Assembly (NCBI RefSeq): GCF_002865605.1
Contig: NZ_CP025583.1
Coordinates: forward strand, 42,501 to 106,500
Source: Paracoccus jeotgali
GTDB lineage: Bacteria; Pseudomonadota; Alphaproteobacteria; Rhodobacterales; Rhodobacteraceae
DNA length: 64,000 nt
Direction: 5' to 3'
The notes beneath the pieces are model-generated. The model saw only the letters and a list, made by a program, of their open reading frames with translations. It made no database searches and was not told the DNA's origin. Both the position numbers and the translations under genes were made by a program. Shown piece by piece: positions 18,447 through 25,754 of the stretch. Numbering within the stretch: position 1 is the first letter of the stretch; the number at the start of each line of letters is the position of its first letter.

Positions 18447-19327
18447 AGGACGGCCCCCTCGTGCCCGCCATCGGCGGTCGCATAGCGGATCACCGTGTCC
18501 TGCCCCGGAATGTGCGGGAAGCCCCTGAAGTTGACGATGTTGGCGAACTTTGCGGTGCAGGTCTCGGCGCGCTTGTCGCAGCCCGCGCGGATGTTGAAGG
18601 CGTGGCCGCCCGCGACGGGGCGCACCGGCGCTTCCAGCAGGGTAATCGTGACGACGCCGGAGGCCAACTCGTGCATCATCACCTCTGCGGAGCGCCCGGA
18701 GTTCGGCCCCGAGGCCCATTCCAGATAGCCGAAGGCGAACCAGCCGCTGGCGAAGCCACTGATGCCCGAAGCCGTGAAGGCCCGGTCGTGGATGGGATCG
18801 ACCACCGCGCCGGTGCCGGTATAGGCGGGGTCGCTCAGATTGAGGCGGCATCGCTCGTCGCCCAGCGCCGCGTCGCAGGTGCCCTGATAGACCCGCCCCA
18901 CGGTCTGGCCCAGCACATGCGCCATGCTGCGGACCTCGGCCACGAAGGCCAAGCGCCCGCGCCGCAACTCGCCGATCGAGCCCCGCCGCAGCAGCACCCG
19001 CTGGCCAGGGACCTGCCAGTTCACGCGCCAGACCTCGACCAGCGCATTGTCCCAACGTCCGTCGAGGATATCGGTCTCGGTGATCCGGTCCGAGGTCAGC
19101 GCGCCTTGGGCATCCTGCGAGTCGACCGCCAGATCGGAACCGGATCTGATCTCCGATGCCGACAGCCCGCTTTCCGGCTCGCAATCGGTGCCGTCGAAGG
19201 AGAGAACCCGGTCATGATCAGTGAAGCCGAGAACCTCGCCATCGGCGCGGGTGATCTTCCAGCACCACGAGAGGGTAGTGGTCCCATCATCCAGATGGGC
19301 CTGCAGGACGGGATCGATGGCCTTCAT
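18443..19327 (-). CDS. DUF2163 tail protein (RcGTA gene 13-like)
   Basis: A 294-aa protein of the phage family DUF2163. Typical segments are the opening MKAIDPVLQAHLDDGTTTLSWCWK, VYQGTCDAALGDERCRLNL in the middle, and AGCDKRAETCTAKFANI near the C-terminus. The paired Cys residues in these two segments are conserved and, in the GTA homologue, belong to an iron-sulphur-type or metal site of the tail hub. It overlaps its neighbours by four bases on both sides. Confidence 0.88.
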   Translation of the reverse strand: MKAIDPVLQAHLDDGTTTLSWCWKITRADGEVLGFTDHDRVLSFDGTDCEPESGLSASEIRSGSDLAVDSQDAQGALTSDRITETDILDGRWDNALVEVWRVNWQVPGQRVLLRRGSIGELRRGRLAFVAEVRSMAHVLGQTVGRVYQGTCDAALGDERCRLNLSDPAYTGTGAVVDPIHDRAFTASGISGFASGWFAFGYLEWASGPNSGRSAEVMMHELASGVVTITLLEAPVRPVAGGHAFNIRAGCDKRAETCTAKFANIVNFRGFPHIPGQDTVIRYATADGGHEGAVL

Positions 19328-19950
19328 CGGCGGATCTCCAGCAGCGGAATGGAGGTGATCGAGCCGAGCCGCTCGATATCGAGGGTCACGTCGAGCGTGT
19401 CTGAATCAAACCGCACCGGAACGTCGAATTCGAAGCCCGCGCGGACGGTCACACCGCTGCCGGGTGCGGCGGCAATGGTGACGACGCCGGTTGCCGGATC
19501 GATCGTCCAGCCCGAGGGCTGTGGGGTGTCGCCCAGCGCGATCCTGATCGTGCCCGCCACCGGCTTGGTAATCGAACGAACCCATGTCTGCGCCCCGGAC
19601 GTGTATCGCTTCACAAGCTGGAACGCGGTCTGGACGCCGTCGCCCGTGCCGATCAACTGGTCGGTGGCGGCCGGGCTCTCTGACGGCCGACAGGACTTGT
19701 AATCCCCCCAATCCTTGAACCGGAAGCCGTGCAGCCGCCCGTTGCGGGCCTCGAAGAACTGCACCACTGCATCGAGATCATCAGCGCGGCGGATGCCGTA
19801 GGAGACGTCATAACGGCGGCGGCTGTTTGCCCATGAGGCGTTGCGTTCCTCGTCGCCCGAGGCCAGGCCCACGATCTGGGTGCGCCGCTCCGGGCCGCCA
19901 CGCGCGCCGCGGCTGATGTTGTCAGGGAACCTGATCTCGTGAAACGCCAT
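19324..19950 (-). CDS. DUF2460 distal tail protein (RcGTA gene 12-like)
   Basis: A 208-aa protein with the DUF2460 signatures FHEIRFPDNISRGARGGPERRTQI, RRRYDVSYGIRRADDLDAVVQFFEARNGRLHGFRFKDW and DYKS. In GTAs this is the distal tail protein that joins tail tube and hub. ATG 19950 is used; a GTG one codon upstream is also possible. The start overlaps the tape-measure stop. Confidence 0.9.
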   Translation of the reverse strand: MAFHEIRFPDNISRGARGGPERRTQIVGLASGDEERNASWANSRRRYDVSYGIRRADDLDAVVQFFEARNGRLHGFRFKDWGDYKSCRPSESPAATDQLIGTGDGVQTAFQLVKRYTSGAQTWVRSITKPVAGTIRIALGDTPQPSGWTIDPATGVVTIAAAPGSGVTVRAGFEFDVPVRFDSDTLDVTLDIERLGSITSIPLLEIRR

Positions 19951-22355
19951 CACATGCCTCTCCTGCCCATGGCGACGGCGCGGGCGATATCGACGCCGAT
20001 CTGGGCGCGGGATTGCCGGAAGGACTCAGCATCGCGCGCGGTGATGTTGACGGTAACCGAAGTGCCGTAACCGGCGGCCTCGCGTCGGGACAGCACCCGC
20101 TCGCCGCGCTGCAGGATCGCGGGCACCTCGTCCGAGCGCAGGCCGGCCCAGCCGCCATTGTGCATGCGCGGTGCGCCGGCGAATGCCAGCGCCGGGACCA
20201 TGCGCTGCGTCCCGCCTGTGCCGACCACGCCGCCGCTGTGCATGACGTTCGCCATGAACCTGCTGCCACTCAGCGGGTTGCCGAGCGCGCCGGCCAGGGG
20301 GCCGAGGATGAAGCGCCGCGCGGCGATTTTGGCGAAGTCGGCGATCACCGAGGTCACGAAGTCGCGGATGCTGGCCTTCCCGGTCTTCACGAAATCTCCG
20401 ATCATGTTCTCGGCGCTCTGGAACGCGCTGACGATCGCATCGCCGATGCCCTGGCCGAGGTTCTTCGCCTTCTCGGCATAATCGGCGAGCGATGCCGCCA
20501 CCGCCTCCCAGCCCCGCTTGGCATCCTCGGCCCCTTTCTTCGTGTCCTCGCCGGCCTGCTTGCCCGCGGCACCGGCGCGGCCGGCTGCACCGCCAGCCTT
20601 GTCGAGCGCATCCCCGACCCCGGACGCCGCGCCGGAGGCATCGTTCAGCGCATCGCTGCCCTCCTCGCCGGTGCGGGTCACCGCCTCCTGCAGCGCCCGC
20701 CAGCTGTCGAGAGGCGCGACAGCGGCCTCGCCCATCGCCTTCGCGTGTTCGAGGTGCTCCTTCGCAGCGGATGCTGCCTCGTCGGCCAGATCCCCGAACA
20801 GGTCCGGGGGCTCGACATAGGTCCGTTCCCATGCCGCAGCGAAGGCGTCGGCGGCGGCAGAGCCGGCGGCCTCGGCCGCGCCTTCGAACTGGTTTGCGAT
20901 GCGACCGAGACTGACCTCGGCCAGCTCGCCGATCTGGACACCGCCTTCGCCCACGGCCCATTCCGGCAGCATCGAGAGCGCGCTGTTGATCCCGGCGATG
21001 AAGCGGTTGATCCGGGTGACGACCCCGTTCAGCATCGCCTCGACGCCGGCGATCAGCGCATTCGCCGCCTGAAATGCCATGTCGCCGATGGCCGCCGGAA
21101 GCAGGCTCCAGATCGCTTTGATCGCGTCGAACCCGCCCTGCCAGACCGCCACATAGCGATCCACGGCAGTGACGGTGCCCGTCACGAGGGCGTCGAGGAC
21201 CGTGAACACGAGGGCGCGATAACCTTCCCAGCCCGCCGCCATCAGCGCGAAGGCTGCAGTGAATGCGTCCCCGATCCGCTGGCCGACCTCATAGGCGAGC
21301 GCACCCAGCAGGCGAAATGCTTCTCCGATCCCGCCGGCCCCCTTTACCAGCTTGCCGAACCAGTAGATCAGCTCGCCCGCGGCCACGATCAGCGCCCCGA
21401 TCCCGGTGCGGATCAGGGCGCCTTTCAGCACCGTCAGAGCCCCCGCCAGGCTGAAGGTGGCGACGCGGGCGGCGATGAAGGCTGCGACCCAGCGCCCGGC
21501 CATGAACCCGGCGAAAGCCATCGCATAGGCCGCGAAGCGCTCGAGATTGTCGGCGACGAAGATCAGCGCAGTGGCCACACCCGAGGACGCGCCCAGCAGC
21601 TTGTCCCAAGCGCCGACCAGCTGCAGCGCCGCATTGTTGATCAGCACGAAGGCGTCGCCGATCGTGGCCGGCATTGAGTCGGCCTCATCGCGCAGCAGCT
21701 CGAGGTTGCCGATCAGCGCCGTCCGGAGCACATCGCCGGTGATCTTCCCCTGCTGGCCCATCTGCCGAAGGCCGGAGACCGTGGTACCCAGCTCTTTCGC
21801 CAGCAGCTCGGCCACCCGACCGCCGGTCTGGATCACGGTGTTGAGGTTGTCACCCGACAGTTTCCCCAGCGCCATGGCCTTCGACAGCGCGTTCTGGACC
21901 GAGGCGGCGCGGTCGGCCTTGGCGCCCGACACCACCATGGCGTTGTTCAGCGCCTCGGTAAAATCGAGGCTCTCCTGCGTCGACATCCCGAGTTCGCGCA
22001 GAGCGGTGGCGTTGGCCAGCCAGCTTTCCGTCGTCTGGCCGAGCTCTGAATAGGTGCGCCGCGCCATCAGGGTGAGGCGCTCCATGACCAGCGCGCCCTT
22101 CTCCTGGCTGCCGGTGGCGAGATCGACGCGCGATTGCAGGTCCGTCCACTGGTCAGTGTACTGGACGATCTGGCGGACACTGAATGCGCCGGCGGCGATC
22201 CCGGCCAGCCGCTTGAGCATGACGCCGGCGGTGTCGACCTCGGCTGACATGCGCTTGAACGAGGCCGCGCCGGCATGGCCGATACCTTCCAGCTCGGCGC
22301 GGACCTGCCGGCCGTTCTCGGCAACCAGTCGGACGGACACCTTCTTCTCAGCCAT
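19950..22355 (-). CDS. Tail tape measure protein
   Basis: An 801-aa protein with the lambda-type tape-measure N-terminal domain (segments ASFKRMSAEVDTAGVMLKRLAGIAAG and VFLINNAALQLVGAWDKL in outline). Hydrophobic helices follow in the middle, then an Ala-rich coiled-coil stretch (AAGSAAADAFAAAWERT, GAAGRAGAAGKQAGEDTKKG). RcGTA tape measures are much shorter (about 220 aa), so this is a real siphovirus tail. From the usual 0.15 nm per residue a tail of about 120 nm can be expected. Confidence 0.9.
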   Translation of the reverse strand: MAEKKVSVRLVAENGRQVRAELEGIGHAGAASFKRMSAEVDTAGVMLKRLAGIAAGAFSVRQIVQYTDQWTDLQSRVDLATGSQEKGALVMERLTLMARRTYSELGQTTESWLANATALRELGMSTQESLDFTEALNNAMVVSGAKADRAASVQNALSKAMALGKLSGDNLNTVIQTGGRVAELLAKELGTTVSGLRQMGQQGKITGDVLRTALIGNLELLRDEADSMPATIGDAFVLINNAALQLVGAWDKLLGASSGVATALIFVADNLERFAAYAMAFAGFMAGRWVAAFIAARVATFSLAGALTVLKGALIRTGIGALIVAAGELIYWFGKLVKGAGGIGEAFRLLGALAYEVGQRIGDAFTAAFALMAAGWEGYRALVFTVLDALVTGTVTAVDRYVAVWQGGFDAIKAIWSLLPAAIGDMAFQAANALIAGVEAMLNGVVTRINRFIAGINSALSMLPEWAVGEGGVQIGELAEVSLGRIANQFEGAAEAAGSAAADAFAAAWERTYVEPPDLFGDLADEAASAAKEHLEHAKAMGEAAVAPLDSWRALQEAVTRTGEEGSDALNDASGAASGVGDALDKAGGAAGRAGAAGKQAGEDTKKGAEDAKRGWEAVAASLADYAEKAKNLGQGIGDAIVSAFQSAENMIGDFVKTGKASIRDFVTSVIADFAKIAARRFILGPLAGALGNPLSGSRFMANVMHSGGVVGTGGTQRMVPALAFAGAPRMHNGGWAGLRSDEVPAILQRGERVLSRREAAGYGTSVTVNITARDAESFRQSRAQIGVDIARAVAMGRRGM

Positions 22356-22674
22356 TCCCGGCGCCTTCCCCGATCTTTTCGTTGGTCTTGCGCACCATCT
22401 CGGCCTCGATGACCGGCAGCAGCTCGGCGACGGCCAGCACGTCGATGCCCAGCGCGCTGGCGAGCGCGAGGGCGGCGGTCATGTCCCAGCCGAGGACGGC
22501 GCCGGGGATGGCCCGCAGTTGCCCGCCGAGCCGCCCGGCCAGGTCCCAGACCTGCGAGCCTTCCTGTGTTTGCGGGTAGTTCAGCTTTGCCGGGCAGTCC
22601 GGGCACGGCCCCGCGCAGGCTTCGCAGTATCGGTCGCCCCCGCCGAAGTGCCATTCGGCGAGGGCGCGGAGCCG
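22348..22674 (-). CDS. Tail assembly chaperone, -1 frameshift extension
   Basis: An open frame in the -1 frame relative to the upstream chaperone gene, entered at the slippery site 22674-22680. It encodes a Cys-rich segment (YCEACAGPCPDCP, a possible zinc site) and then a helical C-terminus ending just after the tape-measure start. The arrangement copies the G/GT pair of lambda, where the GT form binds the tape measure. It has no start codon of its own with a convincing ribosome-binding site, so it should be made only as a fusion. Confidence 0.7.
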   Translation of the reverse strand, partial: RLRALAEWHFGGGDRYCEACAGPCPDCPAKLNYPQTQEGSQVWDLAGRLGGQLRAIPGAVLGWDMTAALALASALGIDVLAVAELLPVIEAEMVRKTNEKIGEGAGNG

Positions 22675-23018
22675 TTTTTTTCCGCATCCAGCACCAGATG
22701 CGGCCCGAGGCATTGCTCCTGGAACGCCTCGAACACCGGCCAGATATCAATCAGCGCGTCGATGCCCTCGGGCGAGATCGCGAGCGGCGTGCCGTCCTCG
22801 TCGCCGACGCCCTCCCAATCGATCACCACCTGCCGCGCGACGGCCTTGGCCATGGCGACAGCCAACACCTCGCGCGGCGCGTCCGGGGAGAGATCGTCCA
22901 TGGCGCTGTCGGCGCGGGCCGAGGCCATGACAGCAGTGGTGACGGGGAGGACATGCAGCCGCAGGCCCGGTGCCAGATCGATCCAGCGCGCGCTGGCCGA
23001 GAGATTGAGATGGATCAT
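22581..23018 (-). CDS. Tail assembly chaperone, short form (G-like)
   Basis: A 145-aa protein with an N-terminal beta-rich part (MIHLNLSASARWIDLAPGL) and a helical middle ending GPHLVLDAEKNGSAP. Its position between tail tube and tape measure is that of the lambda G gene. Near its 3' end the codons GAA AAA AAC contain the heptamer A AAA AAC in the reading frame, the strongest known -1 slippery signal, and the -1 frame stays open for over 100 codons. The identification as chaperone rests on position and the frameshift. Confidence 0.75.
   Translation of the reverse strand: MIHLNLSASARWIDLAPGLRLHVLPVTTAVMASARADSAMDDLSPDAPREVLAVAMAKAVARQVVIDWEGVGDEDGTPLAISPEGIDALIDIWPVFEAFQEQCLGPHLVLDAEKNGSAPSPNGTSAGATDTAKPARGRARTARQS
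22674..22680 (-). promoter_or_regulatory. Slippery heptamer A AAA AAC for -1 ribosomal frameshift
   Basis: On the minus strand the codons read GAA AAA AAC, so A AAA AAC is in phase with the chaperone gene. A slip of one base back leads into the open frame ending at 22348. The frame arithmetic fits exactly. Confidence 0.75.
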
Positions 23019-23021
23019 GGA

Positions 23022-23966
23022 TCAGTAACTCGCGATATGGTTGATGAGGGTGACGGTCGCCATGCGGCCGGTGACGGGATCGCGTGCGGCCTGCCAGTCG
23101 AAGCTGGCCTGCACGCCCTGCGGGCCGGCGATCTCGATCCGGGGCCGCGGCAGATAGACCGCATGTGCGGTGACGGTCAGCGCCTCGCCGGTCGGCAGCG
23201 CATAGGCGAACTCGAGCTCGCAGGCGGCGCCGTTGATCGCCTGCGTGACCAGCGTCATGTCGGCAAAGCGAACGTCGATTGATCCGGTCAGCGCCGCGAT
23301 GCTCGGGTCCGCGCCCTCGATCCGCCCGTCGGCACGGATCGTCTCGATCAGGTCGAGGTTGTTGGAATAGCTGATCTGCGCCGACACCACGTTGCCCAGC
23401 GCCACCCCGTTGCGCTCGACCGAGCCGTTGAAATGCCCGAAGCGCAGCAGATCGAGGTCAGCCGGTGTGCCGACCTGGGTGGACGTTGCCACCGTCTCCC
23501 CTTGGGCGACGAGGCTGGCGGTCGCGGTCAGGAGGCCGGATCGCTGCATCGTCCAGGACAGCTGGTTCAGCATCACCCCCGAATACATGGCGTAACGCGG
23601 AACTTCCGGCAGTGCTGTCTCGATCGCCATGGAGCTCAGGGTCCATGCGCCCGAGCGGAACTCGTGCGTATAGGGGCCGGGGCTGGTGCCGGTGGTCGTC
23701 GGGTCGCCGAATGCGGCCTTCAGCCAGAAAGCGAACGCCTCCGCGTCGATGGGGACCGTCAGGTCACCACCCGCGCTCAGCACGTCCTTGACCGGTGCCA
23801 GCGGATCGCGCCCGTATCCCAGCAGCTCGGACGCGAGCAGCGGCTGCTCGGCGCTGAGCGACGACGCCGCAAAGGGAAGGCGGGTGTATCCGCTGGGCGG
23901 CGCGGTGCCATAGATGGTCTCGAACGCGGCCGCGAGCTGCGACCGCGCGCCTTGTGCGCGTGCCAT
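23022..23966 (-). CDS. Major tail tube protein
   Basis: A 314-aa protein, beta-strand rich, resembling long siphovirus tail tube proteins. Segments include FETIYGTAPPSGYTRLPFAAS near the start, AFAFWLKAAFGDPTT, and an Ig-like C-terminal part (NNLDLIETIRADGRIEGADPSIAALTGSIDVRF in outline). It lies between the tail terminator and chaperone genes, as expected for the tube subunit. Confidence 0.82.
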   Translation of the reverse strand: MARAQGARSQLAAAFETIYGTAPPSGYTRLPFAASSLSAEQPLLASELLGYGRDPLAPVKDVLSAGGDLTVPIDAEAFAFWLKAAFGDPTTTGTSPGPYTHEFRSGAWTLSSMAIETALPEVPRYAMYSGVMLNQLSWTMQRSGLLTATASLVAQGETVATSTQVGTPADLDLLRFGHFNGSVERNGVALGNVVSAQISYSNNLDLIETIRADGRIEGADPSIAALTGSIDVRFADMTLVTQAINGAACELEFAYALPTGEALTVTAHAVYLPRPRIEIAGPQGVQASFDWQAARDPVTGRMATVTLINHIASY

Positions 23967-23985
23967 GGGGTGTCCTTTCTCGGGG

Positions 23986-24411
23986 TCAAGCCAGCGGGTC
24001 GGCGCTGGTGTAATGCAGGGTGACGATCAGCACCGCCGCCCGGATCATGGTGGCGCCCTCGACGGGCAGGTCGGCGGGCTCGGGCGCCTCGGGCTCAATC
24101 CAATCGCACAGCCCGCCCAGCGTTCGATCCGCGGCGAGCGCGGTGCCGACCGCCGAGGTCAGCGTGTCGAATGCCCCGTCAAGCCCGTTGCCGCGGACGA
24201 AGGCCTCGATCTCGGCGCGGTGCTCGTAATGGTATCGGAGCGGCGACAGGGTCACCCAGGGCTCGCCCGGGGTGCCGTCGCGCAGGATCAGCAGGCCGGC
24301 CGCGGGAATTTTCTCGGGCAGCGAGGCGTTGCGCAGCACCGCGAAGCCGCCCGGTATGCCCTGGAGCCGGGCGTGAAGAGCGGACAGCACCTGTTCTCGC
24401 CGGGTGGTCAT
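23986..24411 (-). CDS. Tail terminator-like protein
   Basis: A 141-aa protein starting MTTRREQVLSALHARLQGIPG, with the middle segment VTLSPLRYHYEHRAEIEAFVRG. This family occurs in Rhodobacterales phages between the neck and tail tube genes; some databases label it misleadingly as acyl-CoA transferase. A tail-completion role is inferred from position. The start at 24411 is chosen over the longer frame because it overlaps the neighbour by four bases (ATGA) and the N-terminal pattern fits. Confidence 0.72.
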   Translation of the reverse strand: MTTRREQVLSALHARLQGIPGGFAVLRNASLPEKIPAAGLLILRDGTPGEPWVTLSPLRYHYEHRAEIEAFVRGNGLDGAFDTLTSAVGTALAADRTLGGLCDWIEPEAPEPADLPVEGATMIRAAVLIVTLHYTSADPLA

Positions 24412-25031
24412 GGCATGTCGCTCCATTTGCGCAGGATGGCGGCGGGCAGCGCCGCTAGCGCCGCCTGCGCGGGTTTCTCGAGGTCGAGCCGCTTGCGCAG
24501 CTTGACCTGCGGCACGAGCAGGAAGATCGGGATCGACGTCAGGCCGCGTCCAGTCCTGGACCGCGACGCGACGGCGCGGCCGCCCTTGGCGATGCGGCCC
24601 TCGGCGATCAGTAGGCTCGGGCCGTTCGGGCGATAGACGAACCGCAGCCGCATTCCGGTGCGGCGCTCCCATTCGCCCGGCGTTGGGCGCTTCCCCGTGC
24701 GGCTCTTGCCGGCGGCCTCAGACGGGATCGCCAGCCAGAAGCCATCGCGGGACCGGATCAGCGGCCCAGTGTCATGGGCGCTGACGATCACCGGCGCGCG
24801 CGTCCAGACCATCGAGGCCGCGTTCATGCTGTGCTTGTGCTTCGGCCAGGTCTCGGAACGGATCGTGCGCGCGAGGCGCTGGCCGAGACCCGCGCCGGTG
24901 ACCTGGCCGCGCCAGACGGTCTTGAGCGCGACGCCCGCGTCCCTGATCCCGAAATGCACCGCCTTTTCGCCAGCCTTCACCTCGTCCGCCATCAGCCTGG
25001 CGAGGTCGGTGAACTCCGCCCGCAGTTTCAC
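24408..25031 (-). CDS. Neck protein, DUF6441-like
   Basis: A 207-aa basic protein starting at a GTG that overlaps the previous stop (GTGA). It begins MKLRAEFTDLARLMADEVKAG and continues with helical, Arg/Lys-rich segments (WRGQVTGAGLGQRLARTIRSE). This is the style of minor tail/neck proteins of the DUF6441 family in alphaproteobacterial phages. A HK97-gp10-like head-tail joining role is likely from position. Confidence 0.7.
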   Translation of the reverse strand: MKLRAEFTDLARLMADEVKAGEKAVHFGIRDAGVALKTVWRGQVTGAGLGQRLARTIRSETWPKHKHSMNAASMVWTRAPVIVSAHDTGPLIRSRDGFWLAIPSEAAGKSRTGKRPTPGEWERRTGMRLRFVYRPNGPSLLIAEGRIAKGGRAVASRSRTGRGLTSIPIFLLVPQVKLRKRLDLEKPAQAALAALPAAILRKWSDMP

Positions 25032-25342
25032 GCCGGGCTCAGACCAAGGGTCCAGACGAGGCGTTCCCGGTCGCGGCGGGGCTCGCCCTGCAGCTCGAAG
25101 GTCTCGCCGCCTATCACGATCCGGTCGCCCGGCCGCGGCGCGGCGATCTCCGACACCCGCACGTCGACGCGGACGGTCTCGGACCAGATGCGCGCGCCGC
25201 CGAAGTCGGTGATTTCGTCTGGCGCTTTGCGGATTGCGCGGATCGGGGAGCCGGGCGACGCGCCGCCCTGCATCCATGTTGCATCCACCGCGAGGTTCGG
25301 GTCCGCGAACAGCAGATCGATGGCGGCGGCAAAGGCGGTCAT
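25028..25342 (-). CDS. Head-tail connector/adaptor protein
   Basis: A 104-aa protein beginning MTAFAAAIDLLFADPNLAVDATW, with the beta-rich part RPGDRIVIGGETFELQGEPRRDRERLVWTL in outline. Small proteins with this pattern act as head-tail stoppers or adaptors in lambda-like phages. It starts 5 bp after the DUF2190 gene and overlaps the next gene by four bases, so it is part of the head-tail operon. Confidence 0.72.
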   Translation of the reverse strand: MTAFAAAIDLLFADPNLAVDATWMQGGASPGSPIRAIRKAPDEITDFGGARIWSETVRVDVRVSEIAAPRPGDRIVIGGETFELQGEPRRDRERLVWTLGLSPA

Positions 25343-25347
25343 GGCGG

Positions 25348-25686
25348 TCAGGCCGCAGTGCCGTTCAGCCGCACCCGGCCGATGGTCTCGCCGGCGGTGC
25401 CGCCGACCGCGAGCACGGCGAGGCCGATCAGCGTGTTGCTGGTCGCGGTTGTGGTGCAGTTCTTCGCGGTGGCGTCCCAATAGACCTTCGCACCGACCGT
25501 CCATGCCTGGCTGGCGGCCTTCGGCAGATCGTAGACGCCGGTGAGATTGATGACGCCTTCGGCGCCGTTGGCGATAGTGCCGGCTGCGATGCCGAAGAGG
25601 CTGCCGATCAGGACGCCCGCGCCCGACGCGATGTGAGCGCCGGCGGTAATGGTGATCGCGTCACCACGCGCAACGAAGTTTTTCAT
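25348..25686 (-). CDS. DUF2190 family protein (capsid decoration-like)
   Basis: A 112-aa protein of the DUF2190 family. The segments NFVARGDAITITAGAHIASGAGVLIG, VYDLPKAASQAWTVGAKVYWDAT and LIGLAVLAVGGTAGETIGRVRL are typical. Members are found after the capsid gene and are thought to be decoration or head-stabilising proteins. The position here, directly after protease-capsid, agrees. Confidence 0.9.
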   Translation of the reverse strand: MKNFVARGDAITITAGAHIASGAGVLIGSLFGIAAGTIANGAEGVINLTGVYDLPKAASQAWTVGAKVYWDATAKNCTTTATSNTLIGLAVLAVGGTAGETIGRVRLNGTAA

Positions 25687-25754
25687 GAGGTCTCTCTGGA
25701 TGGAGGTTCAAGGGGCGCCGGGCCGCGATCACGGCCGGGCATCATGATCGAGGA

